Part shown: piece after piece, positions 1 to 11,893 of the stretch
Layout: each line of letters begins with the position of its first letter
Position numbering within the stretch: the stretch's first letter is position 1
Source: Puffinus mauretanicus
Lineage: Eukaryota > Chordata > Aves > Procellariiformes > Procellariidae
Length of the DNA: 64,000 nt
Direction of reading: 5' to 3'
NCBI GenBank assembly: GCA_023333565.1
Contig: JAJKFH010000052.1
Location: 744,001-808,000, forward strand
Notes under the pieces: generated by a model
The model's database searches: none
Told to the model about the DNA's origin: nothing
What the model saw: the letters and a program-made list of their open reading frames with translations, nothing else
Program-made: the position numbers and the translations under genes

Positions 1-3000
1 GGGGGGGACTTTCTACTGATCTTTTCCCTTTCTCAGTCTTCCCTTTCACTGCTCTTCTCAAAAAAAAAAAAAAAAAAAATTCCAACAAAATATTCTTTTT
101 TCATCAGACTTTCTGCCGTCTTGATGAAAACAACAAAATTGACTCCCAGGCCACCAAATCCGGGCTGTGGGGAGGGAAGGAGCCTGCCACCCCAGGCGGT
201 GGCACTGCTGTGCCAGCTGTCCCCATGGCAGGTGACCGAGGCTCTCCCCAGGACCAGTGTCGCTGAAGTGGGTTACCAGTGCTGGGAGGTGGAAGTCGTG
301 CTTTGTCTTCTAGTCACAGTCTCTTTTTTCCCCTTTTCCCCTGCCTTAGTGAGGAGCACTGCTAAGGTAGGTGTGGTTTTTATTTTCCATTTTCTACCTG
401 AAACACACTCGGTGCTTTCCATTTTACTCTTCGCTAATTCATTGCTGTTTTACCCTCCAGCCCAAACCTTACTAGAGGTGGGACCTCCAGCGCCAGCCAG
501 GTGAGGAGCAGAGCTCCTCTGAAGAGCACACAAAAAATGCTGGGTGCCAAATCCAGAAGAGGGGGTGGAAAACGACAGCAGGAAAGGCTGCTGTCTGCTG
601 GGCAGCCGTGGAGGCAGCACGAGTCGGATGGTGCCGCCCAGCAAGAAGCGATGGCGGCAGGAGGTGGGCAGCCCGCTGCCTGTGGGAAGCACGCCACGGA
701 GCCTCCAAGGGCTGCACGTCATCGGTGCTTCCACGCCTTGTCAAAGCTATGACAGTCCTGCAAGGCATCCCAGAGCCAAGGGGAGGAGGGCGATTGGGAC
801 AGTGTTTTTTCTGGAGTCTGTGGTAGCCACGGCAGTAGGACGGGGGCTCTCAGGTGCCATGGACATGTACAGCAGGGGAGAGAAGGCAGCAAAACTGAGA
901 CAGCATTTGGTATTGTGCATTGCAGGGCGAGATGAGCACTTGATCTACATCCTTATGCCATCCATTCTTGTTCAGTCTTTTCTTCTTCTGAAACGTCTTT
1001 TCCTTTGGTAATTATTGCCACTGGCTTGAGCACATAAAGCTGTCATGGGCATAGCCCAAGAGCGGTGTCTTTTGAGGTAGCCAGCAAAGGCCCTCGTTCT
1101 GCTAGGCACAGCATGTTGTCCTTGGCCAAAAATAGGCTAAGAGGGGGAGGAAAGAAATCGTATCCATGTCTGATGTGGAAAATGTCGAAGGTTGCTCAGT
1201 GTCAGGGGTAGGCTTGCCGCCTCTCCTGATTTCGGAGGACAGTGCGGGGTGCAGAAAGGTCTCCTGTAACTCCTGGGCTGTCTGCTCTAAAGGGGAAGAG
1301 CTGCTTTCTCCACGGGTGGTGTGGCTGGTCTAGACCACCCCTGATGGCTCACCCAAAGTCTTTTGTTCTCCCTCTTTATGCAGGCAAGTCTGGCACTTCA
1401 CTCAGGACTCTGCAAAGTCATGGAAATGGCTCAGTTGCTATATATTTAAATTCTGGCAAGAGGCAAAAACCCAGCCAGCCCGGTTGGATCTTTTGAAAGA
1501 AACAAATTGCCTGAGCAGTGTACATTTCCATCATTTTTTTCGATAACATGCTTGGATTTTAGAATATTTTCTTATAAAAAATGAGCACTAGTTGGCTAAT
1601 TTTGACAAAGGGATACAATTCTCAGATATAGTGAAGTTCCTGCAAGGTCATTTGTTTTCTTTGAAATAGAAGGCCATGTAGAGGAGGGTGGCCTTAGCAA
1701 GGGAAAGGATACAGCATGGCTCGGATGGTGTTATCATAGGGTCAGGGGAGAAAAGAGGGGAAATATGTGCAGGACAGACAGAAGCTTTAATAATTTCCTT
1801 CTCATAGAAGAAGCTGTAGTGGGAGCTGCATTGTCCCAGAAACCCAAAACAAATTCAGAGACTATTTGTTCATTTTAATTTTTTATTCCCTTTTCTTCTG
1901 CTGTGCTTCAGGTTTAAAAGGGATGAAAGATGTTTTTTCTGACCAACGAATTAAAAAAAAAGCTATAAAAAGACAAATGTGTTTATTCTGATTCATTGTA
2001 GCAATATAAAAAATGTATGAATGAAAAATTCAAGAGAGGAGCAATATCTCCAGCACATTGCCAAAACACCCACAACTTATTTGCCTACAAATACAAATTC
2101 CAGTAACGATCAGTCACTAGCTATGTGTGCGCGTAGCAGGACTGATGCGCTGGCTGTGGCCAGCCCTCTGTAAAGTGCTCGCCGCTGTTTCAAGTGAGTT
2201 TTGCTGTTCTCCTCAGGAAACCAGAACCTGACCATGGCCGGAGGGAAGAGGTGCCTTCATCTTGGGCTGGACTCGCTTCGTTTTAGCCAGAGATGGGATT
2301 TGGCAACAGACAGATTCAGTGCTGGCTCATCATCCTCTGGAGATGGGGAGAATTTGGGTTTGGTAACCAAGAATAATTTTTACACCAATAAAAATTCATT
2401 AAGAGAAATGGAACTTTTTAGGTTTTGTTTTGTTCTTCATCTGCCATTCCTGGTGGCAGATTCCAGCGGCTCTGATGAAGGCGTCCCCATCGCTCACGCT
2501 TTGCCCTGGGCAGGTGCGTGCAACGCGAAGCAAAGTCCCGAGTTTAAGGGAGGCTGGGGTGACCTCCCCTCAGCGCTGGCAGCAGCTCAACTGCTGCTCA
2601 AGCCCCTCTCCCGGGCGGTCCGTGCTTGGCTTTGCTGGGCGAGAGCCCACCCCGCTCTGCAGCCGGCACCCGCCCAGGACCCCGGCTCAGCCCTCCCCGG
2701 GCACCCACAGCGGGGGCTGTGAACGGCCCTGCCGGAGCATCCCCCGCGGCGTCGAGCTGCTGTTGCCACAGGGTCTGCATCAGCCACCCGAGCCAGGAGG
2801 CTGTGTTACGGAGGGTGAAAAAAGTGCTCCTCGTGGTGGAATTTTTTTCCTGGCAAAGACAAGTATTTTGTTCTCACAGGTACAAATTAATGGGTTCATT
2901 CCCCTTGTCACAAAATGCTAAAAAACTAACGCTGGCTAACAGCTTTGTGCTTCATTCAGCCTGAGCCGTGGGGAGAATGTACCAGACACGCCGCCTCCAA

Positions 3001-3599
3001 ACAGTAACAGCTTTTTTCTTAACGTCCTGGGAGGGAGAGATCTGGGAAATTAGGGGGATTGGAAAGGAGCCTGAGGAGCTGGAGAGAGACAATCCAATTT
3101 CAGAGTTAGCCCACAGAGGATGTCCAAAGATGCCCGAGACTGACAACCCAAGGTAAACTAACCTGGTTTAGACAAACTGAATTGCTGAATTGCTGCCTGT
3201 TTATTTTCTTTACCACATGTGGGCTGGCTGCTGACAGGGACTGCTTTATATTGAGGGACCGGTTTATATTGAGCTTTATGGGACACTAATTCCAGTTCAA
3301 ACAGAACAGTTCATTTGATTAAAATTGCTATGCACTGGTAAAAGAGAAGCCGGGTCCTCCTCTGTTGATCCGGTCCCAGCGTTACGAGCATCAGCAGAGA
3401 TGTCCCGATTTACACCTCCTTGCACTCTGATGCTCCTCTACTTCAGTTTGTGACTTTACGTGAGCTCACCCAGGTTCACACCAGTAACGGCTCAGCCCTG
3501 GTCTATGCTGTCGCATGGTTTTTACAGGGATGTAAAGAAGATCATTGTCTGTTCTGAAAGAGCTCAGTCACTTTATGGACATACACAACGTAGTACACA
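1..3599. other. Downstream non-coding sequence
   Basis: Begins with a homopolymer A run (61-79). AT-rich at 1500-2120, GC-rich at 2480-2780. No frame resembles a known family and no linked set of exons was found on either strand. Probably intergenic. Confidence 0.6.
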
Positions 3600-3821
3600 T
3601 ATGGACACAAAATATGTTATTTATTGTGAATTTTGCAAAGACACAGTTAAGCAACAAAATATACATTTGTGAACCTTTAGTTTTATACATAACAAATACA
3701 ATCTGCTACCATAGCAATAAATTAAATGTACATTATTTACAACAGACATAGGCCACCAGGAACTACAAAGCACCGCCTCTCTACATAAAAAATAAACTTT
3801 GTCAGATACATTTCTTCAGGA

Positions 3822-3827
3822 TTTATT
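3822..3827 (-). terminator. Candidate distal polyadenylation signal AATAAA
   Basis: Canonical hexamer on the gene strand in AT-rich sequence, about 4.9 kb past the stop; another lies at 3620-3625. These would fit the long 3' UTR expected for the family. Hexamer match only. Confidence 0.35.
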
Positions 3828-4800
3828 TTCACTCTATAAACTCTCTTCACATTCTAATGATATAGATTCAGCATTTACCTTTGCAGGATATACGCAGTGC
3901 TACATTCATTAAAACATAATGAAAGCATGCTCTAGGACTGGGGAATGACAGACTCTGCCAGCTCTAGTGGAACAGAAGTTGGAACATCAGCAAAGCATCA
4001 GGAGTGCAAGGTGCTACCTGCAGAGGTGCTGAGCTCTGACCAACCGCTGGTTCTAAAAGCAGTTATCAGCGCTAAGCACCTCTTGCAGTCAAGCCGAAGA
4101 GAGCCGAGAAACCTCAGCCCAGGTTAACAAGCCCATTCATGCCAGCAACGTATCCTGGCCCCCTCACCTGCCACTCCTGAAGACCCTCAAAACTCTGGAA
4201 AGAAACTGAGTTTGTCCTTAGGATCCCCCCTTTTTGCTCAGAAAAAAAGCACTTTCATGTTGTGCTTAAGTGTAACCCTGTGCTTGACTTTGTGGGATTT
4301 CAAGAGGATTTCAAGCTAAGTGCTTTCCTGAATAAAAGCCCAGACGGAGCAGCAGCTCGCTGCCAGCTCTCAGCACCTGCAAGCCAGTCCCCAGGGCTAA
4401 GGCAGGAGACGCTGGCGGAGGGGAGCCGGCTTCCCGCCCCGCTCTGCTGCGAGGACTCGGAGCTTGCAGCAGCGGCGCTGGGGAGGTGGACCTGCACCTG
4501 ACCTGCCTCTACCTCTCAGCAAGGTCATGAACTGGTCCGAGCCAAGCAGCAGCCAGGGTGCAGGAGCAAGCGGGGGACCGGAACCCCGGCGAGAAGGGGA
4601 GCAACCCCCCACAACAGGAGAGACCTCCCCACGCAGCCGGGGGCTGCCCCCAGCCTCCCCCAGCTGCGCTTCTGAGCCCCTTCTGCTCCCTGTGCAAAGT
4701 CACTTCCGAGTCTGGTAGGAGTCACGTGCGTGGAAACGGTGGGGATCAGAAAGGAGAATGCACTGCCCAGTAATTTTAGTGTCAGTTAGGATCCTTTCTT

Positions 4801-4871
4801 TTATATATATATATATATATATATAAAAAAAAATCCCTTTTATATATGTATATATATGCATGTGTGTGTGT
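4801..4871. repeat. (TA)n and (TG)n microsatellite
   Basis: A TA run (4801-4825), an A run, more TA (4841-4858) and a short TG run to 4871. In the presumed 3' UTR or just beyond the gene. Confidence 0.95.
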
Positions 4872-7039
4872 CACTTATAAGCACAAAACATTTTGCAATA
4901 TATATACAGGAACACTTTCACCCACTGCTGGAAGTGCAAATGCCTCCGACGTTTAACACAACTGCTGGTCAGTCCCCAGCACCGCTACGGGACAATGTGG
5001 GACAATTCAGGGGCTGAAAGGAGCACGCCACTCACACACAGCCGCAAGGCAGTGCAGGCAGGCAGAAACCACGCTAGAGCCCAGCGAGGACAGGAGCTTT
5101 AAAAGCCCAGTTGCTATTAAGGATGTTGCAGCAGGTTTGTACAACCCGTCGTGAGGAGTGCTGTTGAAAATGTCCCAGAGCACGCAGGAGCCGCTGGCAA
5201 ACCTTGTGCCAGACCTTGGCTCCGGGCCCCGCTGCCATTCCAGCAGGCTGGAAAGACAAGTCCAATGCACTGCATCTCTCTCCCTGAAGCTTCACACTGT
5301 CCTGCCTGCCTGTTAATCCCATTCAAATAATTCTACAAATCAATCTAGCTAAAAAAGGAAAGTCACAGTTTCAAGTTAAAAAAAAAAAAAACCCAAAAAT
5401 GAAAAACCCAGCTGACAGTAGCCACTGCACCTTCTGCTGAAAGATCTCACGGAGATCAACACCCATGCGAATGACGACGTCTATAGAATCAAGCAACTTC
5501 TCAGAGAAAGGAAGCAAAACCAAGAACAGGCCCTCAAAACAAGTCATTGTACCAGTCAGTATTTCTCTGCGCGGCATAAGAAAACCAGACCAAAAGCTTC
5601 TAAGAGGAAGAACTGGGGATGGGTTTGAAAGTGCTACCGAAGCATCATCAGACAGAAGTGCTGAACAGCAAAGTATGTGGAACCTGAGACATCTAGAGCT
5701 AGCTATGGACCGGGCTAAGCACACTGTGCTTTTCCTCTTTCAAAGAAAACCTCGAGATTTAAACTCTATTTAAATGCAACTCACTGAAAGCAGGAGGGAG
5801 CATCCCCACTGGTGGTTATTGGTATTTACTAGTCCTACACAGCGCACTTAGTGCCCGTGAAACTGTTCTCCGCCTTTTCCACAATGTGTTTTCCTCCTTT
5901 AATCTGGCGGCTCTCCCATTAGGGCTACAGCCTTTTTTCAAAGGAATAAACTACATGCACAAGTGGGAGCACCTGTATGAACCGAACAGTAAGGGTGTCG
6001 GAGAGGAGAGTCCCATGCAGAGCCTTGGTTAGCAGAGCCGCTTGGGTTTGGCTTGGCTTGGCTTTGCTCTGGTCCAGGGGGAGGTGACGGGGAGGAGGGG
6101 AGGTGATGGTTTGCTTCTACAAGCACTTGCCACCCCAGAGAGGTGCACCCTGGGGAGCAGCCGCAGCCCCGGGCAGGCAGCCCTGGGAACCCGCCCGCGG
6201 CGGCTGCCCGGGGCTGCTTCTGGGTGTGCAATTCTGCATGCGTCGCCTAAAATTTGCTGTCAGATACTTCTGTGCCCCTCGGAGCTCCAGCTGTGTGAAG
6301 TTAACTTTGGCACTCAAAGTTCTGTTTTCATTAGGAATCATGAACTCAAAGAATTGCTTTCACTTGAGATTGAGAACCTTACTTCACTGGGGGTTTTGCA
6401 AAGGTCACAGATTGTGGTAAGGGGGAGGAGGGAGCATCTCTGCAGCATTGCAGTGTATCTTTCAAAAACCGGTAAGGGAAATCTGTGAGCAATGTGAAAT
6501 TTGTGGACAGACTTCAGTAAACTTTAGACAAAGTTCCATAAAAGAGCAAAAGGATTTCTTGGCATGTTGAGAGAGGTATTTTTTGGAAAAGGGCATTACA
6601 GGGAAGTCACCTTGCAGAATTCACAATCCTCGTCTCTCAAAACAAACAAAAGCACATTCAAAAGCAGAGGGACAGATTCTGCAAGGGGTGGAGCAGCCTA
6701 ATGCCATCCAAATCACTGCAGTTTTATGCATTTGCTTGCCTGGCGATCCAACCCATAGGGTAAAGCAGAGCCCACAGGGTAAATTCACTCTGAGTACCAG
6801 TTCTGGTATTTAGATGTACTACAGCTTTAGCTTTGGTTAATCTTTTCCAGGCCTGTGCTCAGAGTTTCAGGCAGGGAAAAAGCAGGGAGGTCATATAAAC
6901 CATTTCCCGAGCTGCTGAGCGAGGATGAGTCGGCCCCGGTCTCGGGCTCTGCTCCCCGGGACTGGTTCAGACGCCCTCCTCTTGTGCCAGAAACTACGTA
7001 AGCATGGAGTAAGAGGCTGCATCTGCCCTAAAAGTTTTG

Positions 7040-7680
7040 CAATGTGGGTAGCGAGCTGGAGGGGGAGGCAGCAGGGGGGCGGCTGGTGACCTGCCACAGC
7101 CCCCGCCGCCCAGCACCGGGAAGAGCTGCCCCAGCAGCGCCGTGGGGGGAAATTTCGCCCCGTTGTCTCCAGAGAAGAGCAACGGCAAACGATGGGGTGG
7201 GGGAACTGCCCCGGGGCCAAGCAAACATGTAAATTTGCCCTGACCATCTGCCCTTCCAAAAAACAAACACAAAACCCCCTGTTTCCCCACCGATAGCTGC
7301 AAATAAATCATGGAGGCACCCGAACCGCGTGGGGGTCCGTCCTGCTTCCCCTCTGCCCGAGAGGAGCCGGCAGGTGAGCCGGGAGGGGGGATGGACAGCG
7401 CCTGCCCAGCACCCATCAGCCACAGCACGCACGGGCGCCCGCGGGGTGACATGGCACGGCACCGCCCGGCCACACGCGTGTGCCAGGCGCTTGGGGACGA
7501 TCTCCCGCAGCGCGGAGGGAGGGGCGCGGGGCGTTTGCTGGCGAGGGGTTCACCCGGTGGGAAGGTGCCTGGGTCCCTGTCGGGGAGAGATCGCGGCAAG
7601 GTGAGAGCTTCTTCCCGGTGCAGAGGTGCAGCCGGGAGGTGAGGGCACCTCGCGGCCCGCGGCCGGGGCGTGCATTTTCC
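7040..7680. promoter_or_regulatory. CpG-rich block near the 3' end of RAP1GAP2
   Basis: CpG-dense sequence in or just beyond the 3' UTR. On the plus strand there are donor-like sites CAG|GTGAGC (exon end 7373), AAG|GTGAGA (near 7600) and GAG|GTGAGG (near 7638), and an ATG with good context at 7310. This suggests an antisense or divergent transcript, but no acceptor partner or protein family is identified. Confidence 0.4.
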
Positions 7681-7963
7681 CACGGGATGTTGAAGAGTTT
7701 TCCCTTTGTTGAAACAAAAATTCTCTGCCAAGAAGAAAAGGATATAAGTGTCAGAGACTGTGGAAGGAGAATATTCTCACTCCTGCAGTGACAGCTATAA
7801 AGTCTCAATCCCAGGGAGGGAGCCGAAGCCGCAGTGCCCAGTCCCGAGACACAAGCTGCCCACCGCCCCTGGGCTGGGAGAGCAGGAAACTCAGTGGGGG
7901 GCTAAAAATCATGGCTTTTTGAGACCCATGCTTTCGGAAATGGAAATTCCTCTCATTTTAAGT

Positions 7964-7969
7964 TTTATT
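7964..7969 (-). terminator. Candidate proximal polyadenylation signal AATAAA
   Basis: Canonical hexamer on the gene strand about 760 bases past the stop. Cleavage would fall near 7940-7955. A CpG-rich block begins shortly beyond. Hexamer match only. Confidence 0.4.
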
Positions 7970-8727
7970 GGCTCTTCGGCTCAGCTAGGAACTTCCTAAT
8001 GAAAACCCTGATTTTGTGACACAAAAAGACTCCAGGAACAGGAGCCTGTGAGGAAATCAGTAAATAAATTCCTCGTGGCTTGCAAATGCCTCCTGCGTGA
8101 AAGCACCCACTCATGCTGGTGGCCCCGTGCACGGGCAAAAGCCGTGCCGCCGGACGGAAAGTCCCTCAGCCACCGAGAGCCTGGGCTAATCATGCTGCAC
8201 TCCCTTCACCTCCGCTCACAAAATCCACCTCATAAATTGACTGTTTCCATCAGGTTTTGGAAGGGATAGGGACACCTGCTCTGCTCTTCCACCCCCAGTG
8301 CACAGGGCAAAGCACAGCAAACTTCATCCTCCCTGCGGAGATGGGCACAAGCATTTCACAAAGCGGCTAACTGGGAGAAAATGAAACCTACTGGGCTGTG
8401 GCACATCGTCCCCGAGAGCAGGTGGCAGAAGTGCTGTGGGAGCACCTAAAAGTACTCCAAAAGGAACACGTAAAGCTACACACCGGCACCGACGGGCACT
8501 GACCTGTCTGTCATTAACCTCTAAAGTTTTTCTCACTCTGTGCTGCCCTCATCTTGCAAAAGTGTTTAGGATGCTTTAAGATATATTATTGATCACATAT
8601 TTAATAATAAACAGCGCAATTAGCCAATGTTACCTATACAGACTTGACCACAGACGAGACAAGTCATTTTGCACAACACCATATTACAAACACTCACCTG
8701 TTACAAGTTCATGACTTCTTTTGACTG

Positions 8728-8736
8728 CTAGTGGCT
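8728..8736 (-). CDS. RAP1GAP2: RAP1GAP2 last coding exon segment: Ser-His-stop (residues 737-738)
   Basis: A pyrimidine-rich acceptor (TCCTGTTTTCCATTTAG|A) is followed at once by AGC CAC TAG in the required phase, giving a protein ending ..GSSSTSH. Human RAP1GAP2 ends ..GAGH, so a His-stop end after a short intron (225 bases here) is expected. Stop codon 8728-8730. The rest of this exon, at lower coordinates, is 3' UTR. The evidence is acceptor plus phase plus matching C-terminus; no transcript was available. Confidence 0.66.
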   Translation of the reverse strand, partial: SH

Positions 8737-8961
8737 CTAAATGGAAAACAGGATATGGGTTGGGTTGCAAAGGAAGGGGCAACAAGTCATGAAATCCCTT
8801 CCCCTTCCCCTCCCTCACTAACTGTGCCTTGCGGGCTCTGCATCCTGCTCCGCAGCCCCCGCAAACCCCGGACCCCCGCCGCCAGCGCTGCATCCCTGCA
8901 GCCGGGCAGGGCAGGATGCGGCCGCGCAGCATCTCGCCTGGCGAGAGCCGCCGGCACCTAC

Positions 8962-9038
8962 CGTGCTGGAGCTGCCGTGGCTGAGCTTGTCGAAGCGAAA
9001 CTTCAGGTTTGACCTTGGAGAGTTTCTGTTCTTTATAT
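8962..9038 (-). CDS. RAP1GAP2: RAP1GAP2 exon 22 (residues 711-736)
   Basis: Seventy-seven bases from a tandem acceptor (CTCCAG|CAG|A) to donor ACG|GTAGGT. With the distal acceptor it encodes DIKNRNSPRSNLKFR then FDKLSHGSSST; human has DAKSRNSPRSNLKFRFDKLSHASS. SPRSNLKFRFDKLSH is the signature end of RAP1GAP2. Reading through the donor would add a 47-residue low-complexity tail ending at 8818; splicing to 8736 fits the family better. Confidence 0.93.
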
Positions 9039-10315
9039 CTGCTGGAGGGAGGGGAAAAGCAAAGAAGAAAAATAATAATCTGTGAACAAAAATATTTGCT
9101 GAAGCGGTAGTGCTGACTGCTGCTCGACCAGCCTGACAGCCAGGCACTTCAATAGGCTGTCACGACTGGTACCAATATTTAGTCTATCTTGGCTGAATGT
9201 TTGGCAAAATCTGTTAAATGTTTTTGATGGAACAAATTGAGGCTTAATTACATTTCACAGTCTTTCTACTGGAAATGCCACTGAAAAGGCTACAAGAAAT
9301 GACTGATCCGTATAATGTATGGGTGGGTTTCCATGTTCTTGGCAAGAAAAATACAAAATAAACACTTTAAACATTAAAAGGGGCTGGTTTAATAGTTCAG
9401 AAAATCGCTAATGAAGTAAGGAGGAGGACCTGTGGGGTGCTGAGATACAAAAAGCCAGCCAGCCTGCACTCTGCAGCCCAGCTTTCCCCGGCGTTGTTCC
9501 CAATTACGGAGCTGTTCAGGATTTGTGCCTCCCTGGCTGTTTCACAGACAGCTCCTAAGTTCTTAATGTGTGTTTTCATTTGGATCGTGGTGCCTTCCGG
9601 CAGGCGCGCTGCTGCACAAGGAAATTAAAGCCGCGGTGATCTGTGGGCGAGGGGCGAGTGCTGCAGACATCCCCCAGCCCCAGCACCGCCATCACCGGTG
9701 CCGCCACTGCAGGATGCACCAGCAAAGGGCCATTTCTGCCAATTTTACCCTGTTGAATTGCACTTCATTTTGCAAATCGTCTGACTGAAACGGATGGAGT
9801 CGGTAGCAGAGTGAGTTGGCAGCAGGGGTAATGGAGCCAAGACCAAGGAAGCCGCTTGTTTATTAAATAATTTGTGAGTCATGGCTCGGTCCTTGGAGAC
9901 AGCGAGTTTCCACGACTACTGCACGTCTGTCAGGGGAGAAGGGAGGAAACAAAGCCACAGCAAAAGCCACCTCTGTGCTCTAATTCAGAAGGGAAACAAA
10001 TTCCCCATGGAAATATAGAAATAAAGCACATGGGACTGCCTCTCCACAACAGCCCCGTCAGGATCAGGGTTTTGGGAGGAGCGAGGGCTGGCCCCACATC
10101 CCGCGGGATGCCCATCCTGCCAGGGCGAGCACGGCTGCTGCTTCGCCCTGTCACCTTCGGCAGCCGCCCGCAGCCCGGGCGATGCTGGGGAGGGGGCTTC
10201 TCCATCCCAGAGCCACAGACCCCATCCCGACCTGCCGCTGCGGGACCCCAGGGGCTTCCAGGAGCGAAGGTAGAGCTGGTGCCCCCCCCAGCCCTCCAGT
10301 GCCCCCGCGACCCAC

Positions 10316-10442
10316 CTGTGGGGCTCCTGCTCATGATCACGGGGGTGGCCGCAGCCCCCACGCTCGGGCTCTCGCTGCCGGGCGAGGCGCTGTAGACAAA
10401 CACGTCCTGCTTGAACGGCGACGCCGTAGACGGCTGGCTTCC
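10316..10442 (-). CDS. RAP1GAP2: RAP1GAP2 exon 21 (residues 669-710 plus 1 nt)
   Basis: Acceptor CGGTGCAG|G, donor ACAG|GTGGGT, 127 bases. It encodes GSQPSTASPFKQDVF, VYSASPGSESPSVGA and AATPVIMSRSPT plus one base of Asp711. Matches human (QPSTTSPFKQEVFVYSPSP..ATPIIMSRSPT). Tail region with several Ser-Pro and Thr-Pro sites. Confidence 0.96.
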
Positions 10443-10827
10443 CTGCACCGGGAGAGACCGGGACACGGCTTACTCTTGTGCAGCCCTGCTGATGCCTCGT
10501 TACATCCCTGCTCATCAGAGCCCCACGGTGTGCCCGCTCGCGGGAGAGCTCGTCCTGACGGAGCAACTTCCTGGCCCCGGTGTGCCGAGCGCTGTCCCTG
10601 TGCACGCCAAGGCTCACTGGGGTGTCCCACCGGGCACCCCAACCCTCCTCCTCCCTGCACCCAGGGACGGGCTCGATGTCAGCGGGGAGGAGGCGCCTGG
10701 GCGGGCCGCAGGACACTTTCCCCCTGCACAGAGACCACCCAAGGGTCCAGAGGCAGCAGGAAGCGAGGGGCGTGCGGAGCTGCGGGGCCCTGAGCCCGAG
10801 CGCGCCGCGGGGCGGTTCGGTGCCTAC

Positions 10828-10945
10828 CACGCTGTCGTACTCCTCCAGGGTCTCGCTCTCCCCCGCCGTGCTGCTGAAGCTGCTGGTGCTCGAGGAGGAA
10901 CGGGAGATGTTTGACCTCCCGTTCTCTTTCAGCTTAATAAACGGC
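10828..10945 (-). CDS. RAP1GAP2: RAP1GAP2 exon 20 (residues 629-668)
   Basis: Acceptor TTCCTAG|G, 118 bases. It encodes (R)PFIKLKENGRSNIS, RSSSSTSSFSSTAG and ESETLEEYDSV. Human has PFMKLKENGRAISRSSSSTSSFSS; an extra Ser-Asn is present here. The donor is again a GTGGTAGG tandem, so exon end 10831 is possible; 10828 keeps the length matching human. The serine run is also kept in RAP1GAP. Confidence 0.96.
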
Positions 10946-11459
10946 CTAGGAAGAGAGGCGAAACAAAACGGAGAGCATGTGATTGTCACTCCGAAAGCAG
11001 TGTCCTTCGGGCTGTGACAGCAGGGACAGACCCTCCCGCACACCCCCGGAGCAAAGCAGCTGCCGTAGGGACAAACCTAGTGGGGTGTTTCTGTAAATAA
11101 CCGTTTCCAAGAGCAGGGGATAAAGTAGCTGGTGGGTGTCACCAGCAGAAACCCGTGGGTCAGGCTGACTCCCCGGTGGCAGGGAGAGATGGGCACCATG
11201 GGCTCCCATACCGTGAGGGTTTGGGCAACTTCTGTCAAATTACCGCTCTTTGCTCCTCTTCTTTTTAAAGATGGCTATTTTCAGACCATAAACGAGCTGT
11301 GCTCATGAATCACCAGAATCTTTTTTTTCCTCCCTTAATATCAAACTTATTTATAGTAAAACCTGGAGACAGTTTTGTTTGACAAAGTCCTTGATGGTCT
11401 ATCAGCTACAGGGTGACTTGAGCTCTGGTCAGAGGAGGACGTGGCTCCTCCCGGCTCAC

Positions 11460-11573
11460 CTGTCTTTGTTGGGGCATATTTCAGGGGAGCTAGGGTTGGA
11501 TGAGGTTTCAGATTTCATCTCTTGAGAAGAATGTCCCAAATCTGGTGTCTTCTGGGCTCCAGAAACACTGTCG
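11460..11573 (-). CDS. RAP1GAP2: RAP1GAP2 exon 19 (residues 591-628 plus 2 nt)
   Basis: Acceptor GCCCTCAG|C, donor CAG|GTGAGC, 114 bases. After one base completing Cys591 it reads DSVSGAQKTPDLGH, SSQEMKSETSSNPSS and PEICPNKD. Human has TPDGGHSSQEIKSETSSNPSSPEICPNK in the same place. It is a disordered Ser-rich tail segment with likely phosphorylation sites (inferred from composition). Confidence 0.97.
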
Positions 11574-11893
11574 CTGAGGGCACAAAGAGACAGGTTGCAA
11601 GAGTTATACAAGAGACTTAAAAAGGATGGTCAAATTATACTCCCTAACACCAAATGCTAAACTGTAAGAGTAACAGATGCTCTCTGGATACCACTGCTTT
11701 GATTTAAAACAGAGGGAAGGGATCCAAGGCACCATTCCCTTGAACACGGCAAAAGCAGCTCTCGTTGCCGGCTTGTGTGGAAAGGGGAGGCTGCACCCCA
11801 GGCAAGGTCTCCGGCACCCACCAACAGCTTCTCTAATGTTTAACACGCAACAGGGGCTTTTAACCTTAGTGACCATGGCAATGTCAAACTTAC

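Larger units (their letters stand above)
3600..8727 (-). other. RAP1GAP2: RAP1GAP2 3' UTR and downstream (end uncertain)
   Basis: No coding exon of RAP1GAP2 remains below the stop at 8728. Gene-strand AATAAA hexamers (plus-strand tttatt) occur at 7964-7969, giving a 3' UTR of about 0.8 kb, and again at 3822-3827 and 3620-3625, giving about 5 kb. I recall human transcripts having a multi-kb 3' UTR, which favours a distal end; the sequence turns AT-rich there (3440-4000). It contains a TA/TG microsatellite (4801-4871) and one Pumilio-type TGTATATA on the gene strand (4901-4908). The open frames at 5371-5773 on both strands do not resemble any family I know. Confidence 0.5.

Noticed and set aside
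5371..5773. Frames open on both strands reading GLFLVLLPFSEKLLDS and similar
   Set aside because: Not recognised as any protein; lies in the presumed 3' UTR; ends in a poly-A derived Phe run. Kept as non-coding.
9985..11043. A 352-codon minus-strand frame
   Set aside because: It contains exon 20 in frame but then runs through the intron; exon 21 lies in another frame. Splicing explains the family match; the rest is intronic.
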